From positions 2,480,001-2,544,000 of the forward strand of contig NZ_CP139249.1 in assembly GCF_034064985.1 (NCBI RefSeq): a stretch of 64,000 nucleotides of DNA. The letters run 5' to 3'. The notes below the pieces were generated by a model. The model had not been told where the DNA came from. It searched no databases and saw only the letters and a list, made by a program, of their open reading frames with translations. Positions 63,394 through 64,000 of this stretch are shown here, one piece after another. The stretch's first letter is position 1. Each line of letters starts with the position of its first letter. Source of the DNA: Acinetobacter pittii (GTDB taxonomy: Bacteria > Pseudomonadota > Gammaproteobacteria > Pseudomonadales > Moraxellaceae). Both the position numbers and the translations under genes were made by a program.

Positions 63394-63435
63394 CAAACAC
63401 CTCTGCAAATCTGCAAAATTTAATATTCTGTATCG

Positions 63436-63466
63436 AGCATACAGATTCCCATCATGGGAAGGTCAA
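63436..63466 (-). promoter_or_regulatory. CueR-type promoter of copA
   Basis: On minus TTGACC (63466-63461) and TATGCT (63441-63436) are 19 bp apart. The spacer holds the near-palindrome CCTTCCCATGATGGGAATC, as in E. coli copA. Confidence 0.93.
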
Positions 63467-63490
63467 GCATATTTTTTTAAAAAATTAGTC

Positions 63491-63521
63491 TTGACCTTAC
63501 AATCATGACAAGGTTTAGACT
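63491..63521 (+). promoter_or_regulatory. CueR-type promoter of copZ
   Basis: TTGACC (63491-63496) and TAGACT (63516-63521) are 19 bp apart, with the dyad ACCTTAC..GACAAGGT in the spacer. It is the second CueR-type site in the copA-copZ gap. Confidence 0.9.
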
Positions 63522-63565
63522 CAGTGTTATCCAAACAAACATCTCATTCTTGATGGAGTATGAAC

Positions 63566-63760
63566 ATGAAACTACTTATTGAAAATATGACTTGTGGTGG
63601 CTGCGCTCGTGGAGTGACTGCGACGATTCAGGACGTCGATCCAAATGCAAAAGTAGATGTAGACTTAGCGACCAAAATCGTGACTGTTGAAAGCAGTGAA
63701 AGCATCGACAAAATTACCGAAGCACTTGAAGAAAATGGTTTCCCAGCGAAAGTGCAATAA
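63566..63760 (+). CDS. copZ: Copper chaperone CopZ (heavy-metal-associated domain)
   Basis: 64 residues from the ATG at 63566, which has GGAG with a 7-8 base spacing; the upstream ATG at 63560 lies too close to it. A single HMA domain with the metal site NMTCGGCARGV. It should carry Cu(I) to CopA. Divergent from copA. Confidence 0.93.
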   Translation: MKLLIENMTCGGCARGVTATIQDVDPNAKVDVDLATKIVTVESSESIDKITEALEENGFPAKVQ

Positions 63761-63807
63761 GATATAAAACCGCATAGCTTCAGCTTTTGAGGCTATGCCT
63801 GCTTTAT

Positions 63808-64000
63808 TTAAAAATCGATACCGTCTGAATCATCTATCGGATTCTGATCGAGCGTGAAAACGGTGCGTTTATATGGAATACCTTCAAGATCATACACCTG
63901 ATAAATACAATCAAACAAAAGCTGTAAGTCTTCACTTCGGTCCATTGCGCGTGCCGTAATGAAAATCGGACTGACTGCGCCGTTATCTAAAATCGGAATG
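63808..64000 (-). CDS. C-terminal end of an unrecognised protein (runs off the window)
   Basis: On minus, 63 residues are open to the window end before a stop at 63808. The visible part is IPILDNGAVSPIFITARA...LLFDCIYQVYDLEGIPYKRTVF and ends in an acidic tail (DDSDGIDF). It looks like an authentic coding end. I do not recognise the family. Confidence 0.65.
   Translation of the reverse strand, partial: IPILDNGAVSPIFITARAMDRSEDLQLLFDCIYQVYDLEGIPYKRTVFTLDQNPIDDSDGIDF

Overview
The window looks like chromosome of an Acinetobacter species, most likely of the calcoaceticus-baumannii complex. The DNA is AT-rich with long AT-rich spacers. Gene content and order fit that genus: a mutS-GNAT-fdxA block, an lptBAC-kdsCD block next to a type I secretion operon, cysS followed by tRNA-Gly, and a CueR/CopA/CopZ copper block. 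The assignment rests on recognising proteins and gene order, not on a database search. No IS element or CRISPR array was seen.

Layout. 0-6.3 kb: a cut-off lipoprotein gene, a c-di-GMP phosphodiesterase (EAL), a DUF1826 protein, a MerR/TipA-like regulator with its own 19-bp-spacer promoter, a DUF2147 exported protein, and two unrecognised AT-rich ORFs. 7-14.9 kb: mutS, a GNAT acetyltransferase, ferredoxin fdxA, an M15 peptidase lipoprotein, an O-methyltransferase, a tandem universal stress protein, a hexapeptide acetyltransferase and a YigZ/IMPACT protein. 15-20 kb: a three-gene type I secretion operon (TolC-like, ABC exporter with a degenerate C39 domain, HlyD-like). 20-23.5 kb: lptB-lptA-lptC-kdsC-kdsD, which makes Kdo and moves LPS/LOS to the outer membrane. 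23.6-25.2 kb: cysS and tRNA-Gly(GCC). 25.4-34.6 kb: an unrecognised lipoprotein with a TetR gene, a glycine-zipper protein, a DUF4142 protein, a decayed phage lysis cassette, an HxlR/MFS divergent pair with a duplicated operator, and an old-yellow-enzyme homologue.

34.9-41.5 kb: a YbdG-type mechanosensitive channel, a small DUF3592-like protein, and a tightly overlapping four-gene cluster (acyl-CoA dehydrogenase-like, PIG-L deacetylase, methyltransferase, family-2 glycosyltransferase). That cluster is the best candidate here for an undescribed biosynthetic pathway. A DUF2171 protein and a PF10118 metal-dependent hydrolase follow. 41.6-50.6 kb: a TetR gene, a strongly structured C4-like RNA element, a HIRAN-like protein, a tiny YHYH secreted protein, a kinase-like P-loop protein, a methyltransferase, a HAD phosphatase, an Lrp/AsnC regulator, a 38-residue membrane peptide, a divergent ProC, a cold-shock protein with a long leader, and an LpxL-family acyltransferase.

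50.8-58.6 kb: two LysE-family exporters flank a prophage remnant (holin-like protein, GH108 lysozyme, and a CI-like repressor with three operators between divergent promoters), then initiator tRNA and xseA-xseB. 59-63.8 kb: copper handling. A 20-cysteine four-helix copper-binding protein, CueR, the exporter CopA and the chaperone CopZ are present, with CueR-type promoters on both sides of the copA-copZ gap. Two probable small RNAs lie nearby. The window ends inside an unrecognised minus-strand gene.
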